DNA of 64,000 bases from Castellaniella sp036379515. Its GTDB lineage: Bacteria; Pseudomonadota; Gammaproteobacteria; Burkholderiales; Burkholderiaceae_B. Location: contig NZ_DASVGN010000038.1 of NCBI RefSeq assembly GCF_036379515.1, forward strand, positions 186,001-250,000, read 5' to 3'. The translations under genes were made by a program, and so were the position numbers. Position 1 is the first letter of the stretch, and every line of letters starts with the position of its first letter. This document shows positions 34,339-43,070 of this stretch, in pieces. A model generated the notes under the pieces. That model had not been told where the DNA came from. It worked only from the letters and a program-made list of their open reading frames with translations, and ran no database searches.

Positions 34339-35922
34339 TCATCGCTTCGGCGATGTCGCGGCCGATACATGTCGAGCCTGTAGCCCGCGGATGCGAGCCA
34401 CGGCCGCATGATCGGCCATGGCAGCGTCCATCATGGCCGCCACGTCAGCCTTCAGGGCCGTGCGCGACCAACCATCCAGGTAGACCATGTGGCCGGAAGG
34501 ATAACAGCGTACGGTCAGGTTCTTGCGGATGGCTTCGTTGGCCAGCGGCATGTCCTGAAGATCCGTCTCGGTTTGGAAGAACGGCGTGACGAAGTCGTAA
34601 TAGCCGTTAGCCGACAGCACTTTCAGATCTACGTTCAAGCTCATCGTTGCTGCCAGATCTCCAGCCGTATACAGCACGACGTTGCCCTTGGCGTCCAGGC
34701 CCTTCTGCACACCAGCGGGATCCAGGTGATGGAAGTCCCAATACTGAAACGCCTGATCGTTCAGGTCGGTGAAGGCCGAGTCGGACGTGAACTTCAGTTC
34801 GTCGTTCAGATAGTGATTCCACATGGCGGTATAAACGCCCGATACGGCCGTCATCGCGGGGTCATTGCCGCCTGAATTGGGTGAAATCTGGCGCGCGATC
34901 CCAGTATCGACACCCGTCACCCGGCCATCATAAGCGCCCAGCGCGAGGCCCTGTTCATGCAGCAGCCGGATCAGGAACAGCGTATGGCCGGCATCGTCGC
35001 CCGCGGCAACATCCAGGTGCCAGGACGTCAGGGTGGCTTTATCGATGCCCGTGTATGTGGACAGCTGATCCAGGGTGCCCGCCGCCACCTTGGGGTACGC
35101 CGCCAGTGCCTTGGCGAAGTCGCCCGCCGCGAAGCCGCGAACCGTTGCCATCAAGGAGGCCAGATCGCCAGGCACACGCTGCAGACCCAGTTTATGGTGA
35201 TACCAGGCGTCCGCCGCTGCCGTCGGCAATGCACCGACGGGATCACCCGCCTGCGCATAATCCAGGATCGACGACTGCAGCGTCACGCCGTTGAGATCAA
35301 CGCCGTCTTCGTGCAGGGCGTAGGACAGCACGGCGCTGCGGGCGGTGCCATAGGACTCACCATACAGGAACTTGGGTGAATTCCAGCGATCGTATTCGGT
35401 CAGGTAGCGCTTGATGAACTGCTTCAGCGAAGCGGCGTCCTGGTCCACCCCCCAGAAATCGCGATTCTTCCAGGGGGAGACGGCCGCCGAATAGCCTGTC
35501 CCCACCGGATTGATGAAGACCAGATCACTGCGGTCCAGCAAGCTGTCGGAATTGTCTTCCATCACATAGGGCGCAGGCGGCGTGAAATCCGGCATGGAGG
35601 TACGAATGCGGCGCGGAGCAAACGAGCCCAGCAACACGAAAACCGAGGACGAGCCCGGCCCACCGTTGTAGAAGAAGGTGACGGGCCGTGCGTGCGCCTC
35701 ATCCCCGTCCAGTGTGAAGGCCACATAGAAGAACTTCGCGCTAGGGCGCGAACTGCTGGGGTCGACGGCGACCAGATGGCCCGCACGCGCGGTATAAGAC
35801 AACGCTCGGTCGGCCAGCTTCAATACATGGTGGGTGACGGCGGCGTGTTCGGCCACATCGGTCACGGAATCATCCGGACCATTGCCATAGGCCGTCGAAT
35901 CAGAATAAGGCTGATCTTTCAT
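34339..35922 (-). CDS. S10 serine carboxypeptidase-family peptidase
   Basis: 527-residue alpha/beta-hydrolase of the serine carboxypeptidase family. The nucleophile is S190 in FLYGESYGTARSA. The oxyanion/substrate region is FFYNGGPGSSSVFVLLGSFA and VFINPVGTGYSAA, and the catalytic His is in YPSGHMVYLDGW. The start at 35922 has AGGAGG 6 nt upstream and overlaps the S53 stop codon by 4 nt, so the pair is translationally coupled. No signal peptide is visible at this start, odd for an enzyme class usually found outside the cytoplasm. The likely role is release of C-terminal amino acids from peptides made by the S53 partner. Confidence 0.87.
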   Translation of the reverse strand: MKDQPYSDSTAYGNGPDDSVTDVAEHAAVTHHVLKLADRALSYTARAGHLVAVDPSSSRPSAKFFYVAFTLDGDEAHARPVTFFYNGGPGSSSVFVLLGSFAPRRIRTSMPDFTPPAPYVMEDNSDSLLDRSDLVFINPVGTGYSAAVSPWKNRDFWGVDQDAASLKQFIKRYLTEYDRWNSPKFLYGESYGTARSAVLSYALHEDGVDLNGVTLQSSILDYAQAGDPVGALPTAAADAWYHHKLGLQRVPGDLASLMATVRGFAAGDFAKALAAYPKVAAGTLDQLSTYTGIDKATLTSWHLDVAAGDDAGHTLFLIRLLHEQGLALGAYDGRVTGVDTGIARQISPNSGGNDPAMTAVSGVYTAMWNHYLNDELKFTSDSAFTDLNDQAFQYWDFHHLDPAGVQKGLDAKGNVVLYTAGDLAATMSLNVDLKVLSANGYYDFVTPFFQTETDLQDMPLANEAIRKNLTVRCYPSGHMVYLDGWSRTALKADVAAMMDAAMADHAAVARIRGLQARHVSAATSPKR

Positions 35923-37481
35923 TCTGTTCCTCCTGCAAAGACCTGCGCTACCTGCTGCCCTTTCGGGCTCCCCAGGCCGGTACACGCATCCCACCCCTTC
36001 GTGGCCGAAAACCCGCCGTTGCTACCCTGGGTAATGTCGCGGAAGGCCTGCGGTGCGGCATACAGACGGGCATGCGCATAACCCACCGGCTGCGGCTGCA
36101 GCGCATTGATCCGGGCGATAAGGCCAGCCCACAAGGGAGCCACGGCGCTGGTACCCCCTACCACCTGCGCAGTCCCATCCACCTGGATGCGGTAGCCGGT
36201 GGCAGGATCCGCATTGCCGGCCACGTCGGGGATGCCTCGCCGCGACAGCGGCGCCGTACCTTCCGGCGTGCGAACGGTCAGCCCGTCCTGCCACTGCGGT
36301 CGCGCAAATACGGCACTCACGCCGCCTCCCCCTGCACCACCCTGCGATCCGTCATTCCAGACCGTCTCCCGCGTAATCGTCTGACCTGCCGCTTCCAGCC
36401 GCGTACCGCCACAAGCCAGCGCATAAGGGCTGGACGCGGGAAAATCCACATGGTCACCGGACAAACCATCGCCAGCCCCGCTGTCTCCCGCAGCGGCACA
36501 CACGGTGACGCCCATCATGGCGGCAGCCTGCAGTGCCTGATTGAACGACTGCAGCGACTGCGCGGTCCAGGATGCCTCAGGCCCACCCCAGCTGATGGAA
36601 ATGACAGAGGGACGATGTGTGCTGTCGTGCAGGGCAGCGTTGAAGGCCTGGATGAATCCGGCATCACTGTTGGCCGCAAAATAAAGCACCAGATGGGCCT
36701 GGGGTGCCACCGCCCCCGCGATCTCCACGTCCAGCATGACTTCACCGTCCGGCCCGCTCGGGTCGCCGGTCGGATCGGCTGCGGCGCCGTCCACCGACAC
36801 AACGGTCACTTCAGGAGCAGCCAGCCTCAGTTCGGAAAAGTACGTCTGTGCATCCTGGGCCGCATATCCGCCGCCGAGTTCAATCAGGCCCACGCACTGC
36901 CCCGCTCCCGCCGAATTCGGAAAATCGTAGAGAGCGGCCAGCTCAGTCGGCAGATAACCCACCGCCTCGCCCTGCCGAGCAGGCTGAAGCGGCGGGCGAA
37001 AGCGGATATGTGCGCGGGCTTGCGGTCTGTCGTCCAGGCCCAGGACCGCCGTGACGATATCTCGCAGAGCTTCGGGTATGCGCAGCGCCGTCTCGCACCC
37101 TCTATAGATGCCCCCCGGATGCTGGTAGTGCTGCAACACGATCCCGAACGCCTGATTGAACTGCTTGACCGGACCCGTCAAGACCACCGTACCTGCCGCA
37201 GCTTCCTGCCGGACGACCTTTAGCGCATACTGCCGGGCAAACTGGACTACCGCGTCCAAGTCCTCAGGAGCCGCTCCGAACTGCCGGGCAAAGGCGTCGC
37301 GCGACAGCGCATGGAAAGCTTCACCTGCCAGCATCCTCCGACCCTGTTCACTCAACGCATCCGCATGCGGGCGACGCAGCACCAGAGTCACTTCGATCCG
37401 TTCGCCCGGATCGGCGCTTCCGATGCATCGCGCACCCGCCATCAAGGGCCGGGCGCTTCCGGAAAGTTCAACATGCGACAT
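35919..37481 (-). CDS. S53 sedolisin/kumamolisin-type peptidase with pro-domain
   Basis: 520-residue serine-carboxyl peptidase. An N-terminal activation pro-domain (~1-165) contains RDAFARQFGAAPEDLDAVVQ. The catalytic domain has E247 and D251 (DGEVMLDVEIAG), D333 (AAAGDSGAGDG) and nucleophile S445 (VGGTSAVAPLWAG). The calcium site is near the end (FRDITQGSNGGF, GWDACTGLGSP). The triad plus oxyanion Asp is complete, so activity at acidic pH is expected. The start at 37481 has AGGAGG at 8 nt. No obvious signal peptide precedes the pro-domain. It is the first gene of a two-gene operon with the S10 peptidase. Confidence 0.9.
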   Translation of the reverse strand: MSHVELSGSARPLMAGARCIGSADPGERIEVTLVLRRPHADALSEQGRRMLAGEAFHALSRDAFARQFGAAPEDLDAVVQFARQYALKVVRQEAAAGTVVLTGPVKQFNQAFGIVLQHYQHPGGIYRGCETALRIPEALRDIVTAVLGLDDRPQARAHIRFRPPLQPARQGEAVGYLPTELAALYDFPNSAGAGQCVGLIELGGGYAAQDAQTYFSELRLAAPEVTVVSVDGAAADPTGDPSGPDGEVMLDVEIAGAVAPQAHLVLYFAANSDAGFIQAFNAALHDSTHRPSVISISWGGPEASWTAQSLQSFNQALQAAAMMGVTVCAAAGDSGAGDGLSGDHVDFPASSPYALACGGTRLEAAGQTITRETVWNDGSQGGAGGGGVSAVFARPQWQDGLTVRTPEGTAPLSRRGIPDVAGNADPATGYRIQVDGTAQVVGGTSAVAPLWAGLIARINALQPQPVGYAHARLYAAPQAFRDITQGSNGGFSATKGWDACTGLGSPKGQQVAQVFAGGTE

Positions 37482-37592
37482 CTGCTGATCCTCCTGTTGC
37501 CTCCCTTCCATTTAACTGCCCCGCTTACAGACAGGACAAGCGCAGAAACCCGCTTTTACACCCATGTATCAACTGGAGATACGCGTGCCGAA

Positions 37593-37694
37593 ATGTCGAT
37601 GCTGAGTAAGCACCCGGTAAACCCGCCGAGTGTCGTCAACTTGGCACGTCCGCAGCAGGCCGAGCAGCTCCCTGTACCGGGCATTTCCATTTAG
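37593..37694 (+). CDS. Possible 33-residue small ORF
   Basis: In the 260-bp gap between the peptidase operon and the GntR gene, an ORF starts MSMLSKHPVNPPSVVN and ends QLPVPGISI. It is Pro-rich, with no Cys and no membrane helix. GGAGA lies 13 nt upstream, too far for a confident ribosome-binding site. It is recorded because this gap has nothing else; it may not be translated. Confidence 0.2.
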   Translation: MSMLSKHPVNPPSVVNLARPQQAEQLPVPGISI

Positions 37695-37741
37695 CTCTCG
37701 ACGGGGCCACCTTGGGCAAAGTGCCTGGTCAAAGGACGCAT

Positions 37742-38419
37742 TCAGTTCTCTGCGAACAGCCCTTCGAGGTCTATGTCTTCCTGCAGCGCATTGAGCTCCA
37801 GGCTGCCCTGGATGTGGTCAAAGTGCTCCAGGATGAGGTGCACGGCCTGCTCGGCTTCTTTGTCAATGACCGCCTGGGCAATGGTCTCGTGCTCGTCTGC
37901 GCGGCAACTGAGTGCTGTGGAGTGGCTATAAAGACTGATGATCAGGCAGGTTTGCATCGACAGCTCACGCGTGGTTCGCAGCAGTGCCGTGTTTCCGGCC
38001 AGATCCGCCAGCAAGACGTGAAATTCGCCCGAAAGGCGAATAATGCTGGGCTGGTCATCCAGGCGACGTGCCTCCTCTTCCTTGGCGAGATGCCGACGCA
38101 ACAAGGCAGTCTTGTCCGCCGTCAGCGTGGTGGTCAGTTTGCGCACTGTGAAGGGCTCCACAAGCCGCCTGGCCTCGAAGACGCTTTTGGCGTCCTCAAC
38201 CGTGGGCTTTGCGACGTGTGCACCTTGATGCGGGACGAGCTCGACGACTTGCTCGTGTGCAAGGCGGGCGAGCACCTCGCGGATGCGGGCCCGGTTGACC
38301 GAGAAGATGGTGGCAAGGCGGCCTTCAGCGAGCTTGGTTCCCGGTGGAATGCGGTGTTCAAGAATCGCTGAATAGAGTTTTTGCGCGATATCTGGTGCGC
38401 TGAGATCACGTGGTTTCAA
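37742..38419 (-). CDS. GntR-family (FadR/FCD) regulator
   Basis: 225-residue regulator. The N-terminal winged HTH (LYSAILEHRIPPGTKLAEGR, then FSVNRARIREVLARLAHEQV) is followed by an all-helical FCD effector domain (FEARRLVEPFTVRKL). The FCD metal-site pattern is visible in GEFHVLLADLAGN and DEHETIAQAVIDKEAEQAV. The only start after the in-frame stop is TTG at 38417-38419, with no clear SD. It is the last gene of a four-gene minus-strand set with a racemase-like gene, a maleate-isomerase-like gene and an MFS carrier, and it likely represses that operon in response to its substrate. Base composition is less GC-rich than the core genes. Confidence 0.88.
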   Translation of the reverse strand: MKPRDLSAPDIAQKLYSAILEHRIPPGTKLAEGRLATIFSVNRARIREVLARLAHEQVVELVPHQGAHVAKPTVEDAKSVFEARRLVEPFTVRKLTTTLTADKTALLRRHLAKEEEARRLDDQPSIIRLSGEFHVLLADLAGNTALLRTTRELSMQTCLIISLYSHSTALSCRADEHETIAQAVIDKEAEQAVHLILEHFDHIQGSLELNALQEDIDLEGLFAEN

Positions 38420-38521
38420 ACTAGTCTACCGATTGTTGCATCTACAGTCTTAATCCGCATGCCCCTCATTTTATCAACTTCGCTCCTTTGGGAACCGCTG
38501 CGTGTTTTATTGCCGTGAAAA

Positions 38522-39274
38522 TCAGGCGTGCGTTTCTCGGGCGAGCAGTCGTGCGAGCGCGTCGGGCAAGCCGATGTTGGGCTTGACGGGAGGCTGGGCG
38601 AAACTGCCCTCAGTCGCCCCTTTTGGAGCCAATTGAGCGAGCGTTTGCGCATGGCAGACGGCACTCGAGACCCCATCTACGACTGGTACAGGAAGCCGGT
38701 CTTTCACACGGCGGGCGAGCCCGGCGAGCGGTGCGCCCGCAAGAATGATTACATCAGCGTTGTCCTGCCGTACCGCTTCGTGGCACAGTGCCACCAGCCT
38801 TTCTGCATGGTCGTCCTGTACGGTGCCGATATCTCGTAGCGGGCTTTCCAGGTGACGGATGCTGGCCAGGCGTGAGATCAGGCCGTTGCGCTCCACGTTC
38901 TCTCGGTACCAGGCCGTGATGCGTGGCGAAATGGCGATGATCGAGAATCGCTGTCCTAGCAAGCAGGCACTCATGAGGGCTGCTTCCGTGAGGCCGACAA
39001 CAGGGATGTCCAGCGCTTCCCGCAGGCCGGTGATGCCGGGGTCGCCAAAGGCCGCAACGATGAGGGCGTCATGCGCCGATGCATGTTCGAAAGCCAGAAC
39101 GGCGGTGGCATATCCCGCAATGAGAGATTCAAAGCGGGTCTCGATATAGGCGACGCCGAGTTGTGCCGTCAGGGTGGTGATCTGCGTGCCAGGGGCGGCC
39201 GCCAGATGGGCTTCAGTGTCAATCAGCTTGCTGACACTCGTCGAGATGTTGGGATTAATGATGAGCAGACGCAT
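38522..39274 (-). CDS. Asp/Glu/hydantoin racemase-family protein lacking both catalytic Cys
   Basis: 250-residue member of the hydantoin/allantoin racemase branch, starting MRLLIINPNIS as those enzymes do. The first catalytic site, normally a Cys in (A)CFGDPG, reads VAAFGDPG (A75). The second, normally ILGCAGM, reads ILAGAPLAG (G180 in the Cys position). Two-base racemisation by the family mechanism therefore looks impossible, and the protein may be an isomerase, lyase or binding protein of related fold. GGAGA is 6 nt before the ATG. It lies 74 bp after the maleate-isomerase-like gene and is co-oriented with it. Confidence 0.8.
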   Translation of the reverse strand: MRLLIINPNISTSVSKLIDTEAHLAAAPGTQITTLTAQLGVAYIETRFESLIAGYATAVLAFEHASAHDALIVAAFGDPGITGLREALDIPVVGLTEAALMSACLLGQRFSIIAISPRITAWYRENVERNGLISRLASIRHLESPLRDIGTVQDDHAERLVALCHEAVRQDNADVIILAGAPLAGLARRVKDRLPVPVVDGVSSAVCHAQTLAQLAPKGATEGSFAQPPVKPNIGLPDALARLLARETHA

Positions 39275-39348
39275 GAGGAATCTCCGTTGAGGGGCGCAGG
39301 CCGACAGCACTGAGCGGGCTGTCGCCCCGTTGATAACGTGGGGCGGGG

Positions 39349-40068
39349 TCAGTCGAAAAGGCGCCCCCAGCCTTTCACGGTGCCAGCAGGAACCCCCAGC
39401 ATTTGCAGCGCCTTCCAGACTACGACCGATACCGAGTCGTAGAGCGGGATGCCAAGTTCCTCTTCCAGATCGTGGGCGAGGTGGGCCGCGCGTAAGTTGG
39501 TGCACATGACGGTCAGACCATCCGGTTTGTGTCGGGTCACCTCTCTGAGTAGATCAGCCAGAGTTTCGGGCGCAACCAAACCGAATGCGTGGTTGACTGT
39601 CAGGCTCAGGTGGGCCTCGGCCGAGCAGTCTATCCCGTGAGCTGCATAGTTCTTGATGATGAGATCTTGAACCTCTTGAATGTACGGCGAGACCAGACCC
39701 AGCTTGCGGATTTTGTCCCGCACGAGAAGCTCGTTGAGCGCCAGCACCGAAGTAGTCGCCGGAATGCCGGTCTCTTGTTCGATGGCCTTGCACAAGGCCT
39801 GGTCTTGTTCAACTCCCAACCAGCTGGCGGCTGTGCCGCTCCAGCAGATGACGCCGACTTTGGCGTCGGCTAGAAGTTTCGCCGCTTCCAGGATGGTGCC
39901 GATATCAAATTGACCAACCGATTGCGGTCGCAGCGAAATCTCGGTCACTCGGAAGCGAGAGAAGTGTGCAGAGACCCCCGGGACGTCGGCCAGGATAGCG
40001 CTTGTGAGCGGCTCCAATGCGGTATTCGAAGAAGGCGTCAGGACCCCGATGAATTGTTTGTTTGTCAT
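39349..40068 (-). CDS. Maleate isomerase/arylmalonate decarboxylase-family enzyme
   Basis: 239-residue member of the AMDase/maleate cis-trans isomerase/EutA family. The opening is FIGVLTPSSNTALEPL. Both cysteines of the isomerase branch are present, C75 (VICWSGTAASW) and C189 (TVMCTNLRAA); arylmalonate decarboxylase keeps only the second. An isomerase or racemase activity on a dicarboxylate-like substrate is therefore favoured over decarboxylation. The start at 40068 lies 8 nt after the MFS gene stop. A longer frame upstream overlaps that gene and is not family-like. Confidence 0.82.
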   Translation of the reverse strand: MTNKQFIGVLTPSSNTALEPLTSAILADVPGVSAHFSRFRVTEISLRPQSVGQFDIGTILEAAKLLADAKVGVICWSGTAASWLGVEQDQALCKAIEQETGIPATTSVLALNELLVRDKIRKLGLVSPYIQEVQDLIIKNYAAHGIDCSAEAHLSLTVNHAFGLVAPETLADLLREVTRHKPDGLTVMCTNLRAAHLAHDLEEELGIPLYDSVSVVVWKALQMLGVPAGTVKGWGRLFD

Positions 40069-40076
40069 GGTGGGCC

Positions 40077-41390
40077 TTAAACAGGGATCTTCTTGTTGTA
40101 GTCGATGAGCATGGTCGAAGCAATGAACAGGCCCAACCCGGCACCGGCGAACATCATCAGTGCGTAGAAATAGGAGCCCGTGGTCTGGACGATGATGCCG
40201 ACGATGATGGGGACCCCGATACCTGCACAATTACCACCCAGGTTCATGAAGCCGCCGAGGAATCCCACCCGCTTGCGAGTACCGATGATGGACGGAATGG
40301 CCCAGAACACACCGCACCAGCGCAAGAAAAACAATGTGGCTGAAAGCAAGACTACGACTGCGATCGGATCTTTTACCTTTGACACGCTGTAGATGGCAAT
40401 GGTGGCCAGGATGGAGGCAATGCCAAAGAGGGTGCGCAAGACTTTGCCTTGACTGGCACCGGAACTGATCCATTTGTCGGCGATCCATCCACCGACGAGT
40501 TCGCCCACAAAGCCGGCAAAAAACATGATGAAGATCGCACCGCCCATTTCTTTGATATTGAAGCCGTGGACTGCTGCCAGGTAGTTCGGCATCCAGGTCA
40601 GAAGGCCATAAAAAAGGGCGTTAAAGAACATCCAGCCCAGGAACATCCCCCACACCGAGCGATAAGCTAGAAAGTCCACGAGCTTGCCGCCCGTTGTGTC
40701 GGGTTCCAGGGCGGCATCTGCTGCATGGGCCGCTTCGATGTACTCGGCTTCAGCGTCGTTGACGGCCGGGTGTTGCCGTGGGTGGTCACGGATGACGTGC
40801 CAGGCCAGCCAGCCCGCGAACATGGTTCCCACACCGGCGACGATGAAGGCAATGCGCCACGAGCCGAACCAACCGATGAGTGCTGAAATGACGAGTGCGC
40901 CTAGCGCGGAACCCAGGGGAGCCCCGCCATCGAGAAGCGTTGCGCCGCGCCCACGCTCGGTTTGGGTCATCCAGATGCCGTTAAGCTTGCCGCCTGCCGG
41001 GTAGATGGGGGCTTCGGCAGCACCTAACCCCAGCCGTGTGGCTGCAAGACCGATCCACCCCGTGCAGACGCTGGCGATTGCCTGAAACAACCCCCATCCG
41101 ATCGTGGCACCCACGATGGTCCTTCTGGGTCCAAAGCGATCAGCCAGCATGCCGCCTGGGATTTGCATGAACGCATAAGTCCAGAAGAACGAGCTCAGCA
41201 AAATACCTTGAGTGGTGGGGCCGATTTTGAACTCTTCGCCAATCAAGGGCATGGCGACCGAGATTGACGCTCGATCGATGTAGTTGATCGAGATCAGCAG
41301 CAGCATCAGAAGAAAGATGTGCCATCGGACGCGGGTGGGTGCTGCGCTGCTGACTGAAGCTTGGGGCGAAGCGGTAGCTGCTTGGCTCAT
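40077..41390 (-). CDS. MFS transporter, anion:cation symporter (ACS) family
   Basis: 437-residue twelve-helix carrier. Features typical of hexuronate/tartrate/phthalate carriers are INYIDRASISVAMPLIGEEF in helix 1, LLSSFFWTYAFMQIPGGMLA, DRFGPRRTIVGATIGWGLFQ and GLGAAEAPIYPAGGK. An organic anion is the expected substrate. I start at 41390 because GGAGA lies 5 nt upstream; 18 further codons are open. It is the first gene of the minus-strand set and is divergent from the hydantoinase gene, with a palindromic candidate operator between. Uptake of the compound degraded by the cluster is its likely role. Confidence 0.88.
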   Translation of the reverse strand: MSQAATASPQASVSSAAPTRVRWHIFLLMLLLISINYIDRASISVAMPLIGEEFKIGPTTQGILLSSFFWTYAFMQIPGGMLADRFGPRRTIVGATIGWGLFQAIASVCTGWIGLAATRLGLGAAEAPIYPAGGKLNGIWMTQTERGRGATLLDGGAPLGSALGALVISALIGWFGSWRIAFIVAGVGTMFAGWLAWHVIRDHPRQHPAVNDAEAEYIEAAHAADAALEPDTTGGKLVDFLAYRSVWGMFLGWMFFNALFYGLLTWMPNYLAAVHGFNIKEMGGAIFIMFFAGFVGELVGGWIADKWISSGASQGKVLRTLFGIASILATIAIYSVSKVKDPIAVVVLLSATLFFLRWCGVFWAIPSIIGTRKRVGFLGGFMNLGGNCAGIGVPIIVGIIVQTTGSYFYALMMFAGAGLGLFIASTMLIDYNKKIPV

Positions 41391-41473
41391 GGTTGTCTCC
41401 GTTATATGGACCCCAAAGGGGCGTGTCTCACTTGACGAAGCCATGATAGATTTCTTTCATCATTGTCAAAATA

Positions 41474-41485
41474 AGTGTTAACACT
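41474..41485. promoter_or_regulatory. 12-bp perfect palindrome, candidate GntR operator
   Basis: AGTGTTAACACT lies in the centre of the AT-rich 176-bp gap between the divergent MFS and hydantoinase genes. A related half-site TGTCAACA follows at about 41488-41495. FadR/FCD regulators often bind short TGT/ACA dyads, so control of both divergent units by the cluster's GntR protein is a fair inference. Confidence 0.6.
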
Positions 41486-41566
41486 ACTGTCAACAATAAT
41501 GTTGAGTTAATAATATGTATCAGTGGCCTCTACGCCTAAATCACCCGCACAGAACGGAGTCGCAAT

Positions 41567-42973
41567 ATGGGTAGCAAATACGATTTGATGATTACAAACG
41601 CCGAGGTGGTCACTGCCTCGGATCTATTCTTCGCCGATATTGCAGTCAGAGGCGGCAAGATCGAGGCGCTGGGCCATGATCTGGGTGAAGCAGAGCGAGT
41701 GATTGATGCGAAAGGCTTGCTGGCTCTGCCTGGAGGCGTAGATGCGCATTGTCACCTGGATCAGCCTCAGGAAATCGGCCATATGGCAGATGATTTCGAG
41801 AGCGGTTCGCGCTCGGCTGCATGCGGAGGGACGACCACGATCATTCCATTTGCGGCGCAGATGCGTGGGCAATCACTGCGGGCCGCGGTAGAAGACTATC
41901 ACCGGCGAGCCGGTCGGAAGTCCTGCCTGGATTACGCCTTTCACATGATTATCACCGACCCGACACCCAAGGTCTTGAAAGACGAGTTGCCTGCTCTCAT
42001 CCAAGAGGGCTACACCTCATTCAAGATCTACATGACCTATGACGACTTGAAGCTTGATGACCGTCAGATTCTGGACGTGCTCACAGTAGCCCACGAGCAC
42101 GGTGCGCTGGTCATGGTCCACGCTGAGAATTCCGATTGCATTTCTTGGCTGACGGATCGCTTGGTAGCAGACGGGAAGACGGCGCCCAAATACCACGCTG
42201 TTTCGCGTCCGCAGGCGGTAGAACGCGAGGCAACCCACCGAGCCATTACTTTTTCAGAGCTGACCGATGTGCCGATTTTGATCGTGCACGTCTCGGGAGC
42301 CGAAGCCATTGAGCAGATCCGCTGGGCACATGGGCGCGGCATGCGAATTTTTGCGGAAACCTGTCCTCAATACCTGTACCTGACGGCGGATGATCTGGAC
42401 CAGCATGGGTATGAAGGCGCCAAGTGTGTATGCAGCCCTCCGCCGCGCGACCCGCAGAATCAAGAAGCAGTCTGGCGTGCATTGGCGCACAACGTATTTT
42501 CGGTATTTTCGTCCGATCATGCGCCGTATTCGTTCGACGACGCTGAAGGCAAAAAGCTGGGTGGGCACGAATTGCACTTTCATCACATTCCCAACGGGAT
42601 CCCTGGCCTGGAGACACGGCTACCACTTCTGTTTTCAGGCGGTGTTGTGGGTGGGCGAATCAGTATTCATCAGTTCGTGGCCATGACTTCGACTCAACCT
42701 GCCAAGCTGTACGGTCTGTACCCGCGCAAAGGGTCGATTGTGGTGGGAGCTGACGCTGATATCGCGCTGTGGGACCCTGAAGTCAAGGTTTCAATCCACA
42801 ACACCATGTTGCACCACAACGTGGATTACACCCCTTACGAGGGCATCGCCATCACGGGTTGGCCGGTGATGACATTCTCGCGGGGGCAACTGGTGGCCAA
42901 ATCTTTCGAATATCTCGGCCACTCCGGGCATGGGCAGTTCATGCCGTGTGGCAAGCCTGTTCTCTCGCTGTGA
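41567..42973 (+). CDS. Dihydropyrimidinase/D-hydantoinase
   Basis: 468-residue cyclic amidohydrolase with a complete binuclear metal site. H61 and H63 (DAHCHLDQP), carboxylated K153 (TSFKIYMTYDD), H185 (MVHAENSD), H241 (IVHVSGAEA) and D317 (SSDHAPYS) are all present. It should open hydantoin or dihydropyrimidine rings to N-carbamoyl amino acids. The length fits the family. AACGGAG lies upstream of the ATG. No carbamoylase or beta-ureidopropionase gene is in the window, so the pathway is incomplete here. The codon use is more AT-rich (GAT, TTG, AAA) than that of the flanking suf and cys genes, suggesting transfer. Confidence 0.9.
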   Translation: MGSKYDLMITNAEVVTASDLFFADIAVRGGKIEALGHDLGEAERVIDAKGLLALPGGVDAHCHLDQPQEIGHMADDFESGSRSAACGGTTTIIPFAAQMRGQSLRAAVEDYHRRAGRKSCLDYAFHMIITDPTPKVLKDELPALIQEGYTSFKIYMTYDDLKLDDRQILDVLTVAHEHGALVMVHAENSDCISWLTDRLVADGKTAPKYHAVSRPQAVEREATHRAITFSELTDVPILIVHVSGAEAIEQIRWAHGRGMRIFAETCPQYLYLTADDLDQHGYEGAKCVCSPPPRDPQNQEAVWRALAHNVFSVFSSDHAPYSFDDAEGKKLGGHELHFHHIPNGIPGLETRLPLLFSGGVVGGRISIHQFVAMTSTQPAKLYGLYPRKGSIVVGADADIALWDPEVKVSIHNTMLHHNVDYTPYEGIAITGWPVMTFSRGQLVAKSFEYLGHSGHGQFMPCGKPVLSL

Positions 42974-42999
42974 GGCGGCGTGGGGGCTTGGCTCGCGTG

Positions 43000-43036
43000 T
43001 GAAAAAAAGGGCTTACAGACCAGGATCTGTAAGCCC
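43000..43036 (-). terminator. Intrinsic terminator of the suf operon
   Basis: AAGGGCTTACAGA (43005-43017) and TCTGTAAGCCCTT (43024-43036) form a perfect 13-bp stem with a 6-nt loop. On the minus strand it runs into seven T residues (A-run at 43000-43006). It lies between convergent hydantoinase and sufT genes. Its arm plus flank TCTGTAAGCCCTTGATAA (43024-43041) is identical to 34175-34192 at the tRNA-Pro terminator. Confidence 0.92.
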
Positions 43037-43070
43037 TTGATAAATCACCGCCAGCTCTGCGGCCGCACCG

